A DNA stretch of 64,000 bases from Thermoleophilia bacterium (GTDB lineage Bacteria > Actinomycetota > Thermoleophilia > Gaiellales > Gaiellaceae): positions 1-64,000 of the forward strand of contig JADGPD010000002.1 of the NCBI GenBank assembly GCA_017882615.1, written 5' to 3'. Each line of letters starts with the position of its first letter. The stretch's first letter is position 1. The notes beneath the pieces are model-generated. The model was not told the origin of the DNA. It saw nothing but the letters and a program-made list of their open reading frames with translations, and did no database searches. Both the position numbers and the translations under genes were made by a program. Shown here piece by piece: positions 61,336-64,000 of this stretch.

Positions 61336-62547
61336 ATGAGCACGGTCGAGCGACTTACCGCCTTGGGCGCCGCCGCCGAACGCGAGTTGCGCCAGGACAT
61401 ACTCCCCTTCTGGGCCGAGCGCACGATCGACCGCGAGAAGGGCGGCTTCTACGGCTTGATCGCGAACGACCTGAAGGTCGATACCGAGGCGCCCAAAGGC
61501 AGCGTCCTCAACACTCGCATCCTCTGGACATTCTCGGCCGCTCTTCGATCCTGGCCCGAGCCGCTCTACCGCGAGCTGGCCGACCGGGCTTACGCCTACC
61601 TGCTCGAGCACTTCTGGGACGATCGGCATTCCGGGCTCGTCTGGACGGTCGACAGCCAGGGCGCTTTCCTCGACGATCGCAAGCAGACCTACGGTCAGGC
61701 CTTCGGCGTCTACGCCTTCGCGGAGTATTTCCGCGCGACCCGCAGCAAGGAGTCGCTCGAGCATGCGATTCGCCTCTTCGAGAACATCGAGGCGCACGCC
61801 TTCGAGCCTGCGCACGGCGGCTACATCGAGGCGCTGGCGCGCGACTGGAGCCCGCTCGAGGACATGCGCCTGAGCCCGATCGATCTCAACGTGCCCTACT
61901 CGCAAAACACGCATCTGCACCTGCTCGAGGCTTACGCGGCGCTGCTTCGCGTCTGGCCCGAGCCCGCACTACGAAGTCGCCTGCAGGCCCTGTGGGAGAT
62001 CCTCGCCTTCCGCATCCGCGACGAGAAAACGAACAAGCTGATCCTGTTCCAGGACCGCGACTGGAAGCCACTTTCGGATGCCATCTCGCACGGTCACGAC
62101 ATCGAGGCCAGCTGGCTCCTGGGCGAGGCGGCAGACGTGCTCGGCGACGAGGCGATCAGCGAGCGCACGAAGGAGATCGGCCTGGCGATGGCCGATGACG
62201 TGCTTGTGGAGGGCTACGACCAGGCGCACGGCGGCGTCTGGGACGCGATCGACCACCACTCGCCGGTGCTCGGCAAGGAGTGGTGGCCGCAGGCCGAGGC
62301 CGTCGTCGGCTTCCTCAACGCCTTCGAGCTTTCGGGCAGGGACGATTTCCTCGAAGCCGCGCTCAAGAGCTGGCGTTTCATCGAGGAGTTCGTCGTCGAC
62401 CACACCTACGGCGAGTGGTACTACCGGGTCTCTCCCGAAGGTCGCCCCGAGCTCGATCTGGCGAAGGTCTCCCCCTGGAAGTGCCCGTACCACAACGCCC
62501 GGGCCGCACTCGAGATAATCGAGCGCTCAAACAGGCTCCGCAGCTAG
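61336..62547 (+). CDS. N-acylglucosamine 2-epimerase family (cellobiose 2-epimerase-like)
   Basis: The 403-residue (alpha/alpha)6-barrel protein has the conserved catalytic-face motifs of AGE/cellobiose epimerases: LNTRILWTFSAA, TYGQAFGVYAFAEYF, SHGHDIEASWLL (catalytic His), KEWWPQAEAVVGFLNAF and WKCPYHNARA. It would epimerise glucose units at C2 at reducing ends of sugars. The W and H positions favour cellobiose 2-epimerase over N-acylglucosamine epimerase, but the substrate is inferred. Confidence 0.92.
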   Translation: MSTVERLTALGAAAERELRQDILPFWAERTIDREKGGFYGLIANDLKVDTEAPKGSVLNTRILWTFSAALRSWPEPLYRELADRAYAYLLEHFWDDRHSGLVWTVDSQGAFLDDRKQTYGQAFGVYAFAEYFRATRSKESLEHAIRLFENIEAHAFEPAHGGYIEALARDWSPLEDMRLSPIDLNVPYSQNTHLHLLEAYAALLRVWPEPALRSRLQALWEILAFRIRDEKTNKLILFQDRDWKPLSDAISHGHDIEASWLLGEAADVLGDEAISERTKEIGLAMADDVLVEGYDQAHGGVWDAIDHHSPVLGKEWWPQAEAVVGFLNAFELSGRDDFLEAALKSWRFIEEFVVDHTYGEWYYRVSPEGRPELDLAKVSPWKCPYHNARAALEIIERSNRLRS

Positions 62548-62566
62548 GACGGCTGCGGAGCGGGAA

Positions 62567-62592
62567 GCGGGCGCCCCGATCGGGACGCCCGC
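62567..62592. terminator. Bidirectional hairpin terminator between convergent genes
   Basis: An 11-bp stem with one mismatch, GCGGGCGCCCC / GGGACGCCCGC, has loop GATC. It lies between the epimerase stop at 62547 and the convergent membrane protein stop at 62638. A short T-containing stretch (CCGTTTCC) follows on the plus strand. Confidence 0.7.
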
Positions 62593-62637
62593 AACCGTTT
62601 CCTGACAGTCGTGAACAGAGGCCGAACGAAGCGCCGG

Positions 62638-64000
62638 CTAGCGCGCTCGGCGCATCTCGGGGACTCTCGACTTCTTGCCCTTGAGGGGTGGACGAGTCCT
62701 CGACCGGCCTGTCTTTCCGTCCTCCTCCAACTCCTCTTCCGCGAGCTCGGTCAACGTCATCGCCACGGCGCCTGCGCTCGCGAGAAGTGAGCCGACGAGT
62801 GCAAGCCAAGCTCCGCTGCGAAGGTCACCGAGGTGCTTGAACGCGTCTGCCACCGGAATGAAGAGCGCAATCCCAAGCAGGGCGAGAGACGCGGCCAGTA
62901 TCCACATGTTCAGAGCCGATAGCCGCGTGACCAGCACAGCGAGGAGAGCGACGATCGTCGAGGCGCCTAGCACCAGCATCAGGACGCCGAGCGAGCTGGC
63001 TGAGCTCCAGTACGTCTCGGCGGCCGTTGTTCCGGATTGCGCCAGTGTCGTGAGCCAGAGCGAGCCGAGCACTATCCCGCTTCCGATACCGGTCGCGAGC
63101 CAGGGGATCAAGCGCCTGAGGGTAATGCTCGGCAGGCGCCGGTTCCAGGCCGCCATGCTACGCAGCGAGACGGCGCTCAGGCCCATCAGAACCCCGCCGC
63201 TCAATCCCAACCAGGCGGCCGGTCCGAGCGTACCGAGATTATTGGGCGCGGCTTCGACCACGTAAGTGCCGAAATAGCCCGCCAGCATCCAGCCGAGGAT
63301 GCTCGCCCAAGCGGGCGCCCAGCTGCGCTTGTACGCGAAGCTGATCGCCACGAGCGCGCCGGAGATGGCGACGAGAAGGAACGGGAAGGAGGCCGTCGTC
63401 CCGTCAACCCAGAGCGACGTGCCCTGCGCTCCCGAGACGTTGGTCCAGGTTCCCGCCAACGCCAGACCGATGCCGCTCACAACGAGAAGCCTGGGGATCT
63501 CCAGCCCGCGCAGGTCCACTGCGCCGCGCTCGGCCGAAACGGCGGTCAGCGCCGCGGCAGTTGCCAGCAGTCCGCCTTCGATCGCGAGTCCTGCGCCGGT
63601 TGAAAGCGCGCTGATATTCACGAAACCGACGAGATAGCCCCACGGGTAGTAGATCGCCACGCCGAGCAACAGAAGCGAAGCTCCGAGCGCACACTTGCCC
63701 AGGGCCGGAATCTTCAGGGCAGCGTCGCCCAGGGCCATGACTATGGCGGCGATCGCGACCACGAGCATGAAGATGCCGAGCGCGTGACCGCCCGACAGGC
63801 CGACGGAACTCCAGTAGTGCGGGAAATTGGCGTTAATGCCAAGGCTGCGTCCCCCCGCGGTGTTCGTGATGGGGTTGGCGGCGGTCTCGCGCCAGAGCGA
63901 GACGATGACAAGAGCCAAACCGATAACCGCGATCGACCAGGTCACGTAGAACGGCAGACTGCGGCGCTCACGCGAGCGCTTCCAGGAGCCGAGAGCGCGC
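62638..64000 (-). CDS. Large polytopic membrane protein, 5' end outside window
   Basis: The frame is open from the stop at 62638 to the window edge (at least 453 residues). The GTG at 63945 is only one possible start, since the upstream residues (SWKRSRERRSLPFYVTW) also look like a basic cytoplasmic lead. About twelve hydrophobic segments alternate with short loops, many with Ala/Gly/Leu/Ile, and a basic C-terminus (GKTGRSRTRPPLKGKKSRVP). No transporter or enzyme motif is recognisable. Function unknown; it may be specific to this lineage. Confidence 0.7.
   Translation of the reverse strand, partial: RALGSWKRSRERRSLPFYVTWSIAVIGLALVIVSLWRETAANPITNTAGGRSLGINANFPHYWSSVGLSGGHALGIFMLVVAIAAIVMALGDAALKIPALGKCALGASLLLLGVAIYYPWGYLVGFVNISALSTGAGLAIEGGLLATAAALTAVSAERGAVDLRGLEIPRLLVVSGIGLALAGTWTNVSGAQGTSLWVDGTTASFPFLLVAISGALVAISFAYKRSWAPAWASILGWMLAGYFGTYVVEAAPNNLGTLGPAAWLGLSGGVLMGLSAVSLRSMAAWNRRLPSITLRRLIPWLATGIGSGIVLGSLWLTTLAQSGTTAAETYWSSASSLGVLMLVLGASTIVALLAVLVTRLSALNMWILAASLALLGIALFIPVADAFKHLGDLRSGAWLALVGSLLASAGAVAMTLTELAEEELEEDGKTGRSRTRPPLKGKKSRVPEMRRAR

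Overview
The window looks like a chromosomal segment of a high-GC actinobacterium. Thermoleophilia (Gaiellales/Solirubrobacterales-like) is my best guess. This is inferred from actinobacterial gene order (metK, priA, def, fmt, rsmB, rpe, rib genes), an Ig-like lipoprotein of a type I associate with that class, a KMSTT-type TrpRS and a complete hopanoid operon. No rRNA, tRNA, CRISPR array, prophage or transposase gene was recognised. Many genes start with GTG or TTG, and 4-bp start/stop overlaps are common.

Region 1 (1-5970) is a redox locus made of two related modules. Module 1 holds two small membrane-anchored proteins (A1, B1), ApbE flavin transferase, a ferric-reductase-like heme membrane protein, a [3Fe-4S]-type ferredoxin and a small membrane protein. 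Module 2 holds paralogues A2 and B2, a second ferredoxin and an NAD(P)H ferredoxin reductase. Both modules carry a similar 20-bp motif about 120 bp before the first gene. A divergent OmpR-type response regulator (cut by the window edge) and a stand-alone receiver flank the locus. Electron flow from NAD(P)H through ferredoxin to membrane heme and an exported flavin is a plausible model, but only an inference.

Region 2 (6101-8989) has a DhaL-only FakA-like protein, an Asp23-family protein and ribosomal protein L28, with an APH-like kinase gene lying inside that order on the opposite strand, followed by a methyltransferase.

Region 3 (9019-28019) is the housekeeping run metK, priA, def, fmt, rsmB, rpe, ribD, ribE, ribBA, ribH on the minus strand. 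It is broken by accessory islands: a lipoprotein plus LspA-like protein; a beta-propeller plus M32 carboxypeptidase; and a beta-propeller, a VOC fragment and an HTH-TPR regulator. A 162-bp palindromic repeat lies between fmt and rsmB.

Region 4 (28146-42162) holds a DUF3352-like lipoprotein, then tyrA-aroA-cmk-plsC-der-gpsA, with a second copy of the palindromic repeat between aroA and cmk. It continues with trpS plus a UPF0145 gene, a pseudouridine synthase, an atypical receiver, an MBL hydrolase, scpA/scpB and lgt.

Region 5 (42209-51446) is a hopanoid operon, hpnC-hpnD-hpnE-shc-(hpnG::ispH fusion)-hpnH, with a divergent HpnO-like aminotransferase. It implies extended, possibly amino-functionalised, bacteriohopanepolyols.

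Region 6 (51487-64000) holds a small conserved-looking protein, dnaE, a GlsB/YeaQ protein, a GNAT acetyltransferase coupled to a gamma-glutamyltransferase, an ABC-2 exporter, a methyltransferase, an AGE-family epimerase and a polytopic membrane protein cut by the window end.

The two most unusual signals are the duplicated redox module and the ~162-bp palindromic element. In the element, the central hairpin differs in sequence but keeps its pairing between copies, and its terminus appears to supply the ribosome binding site of the next gene.
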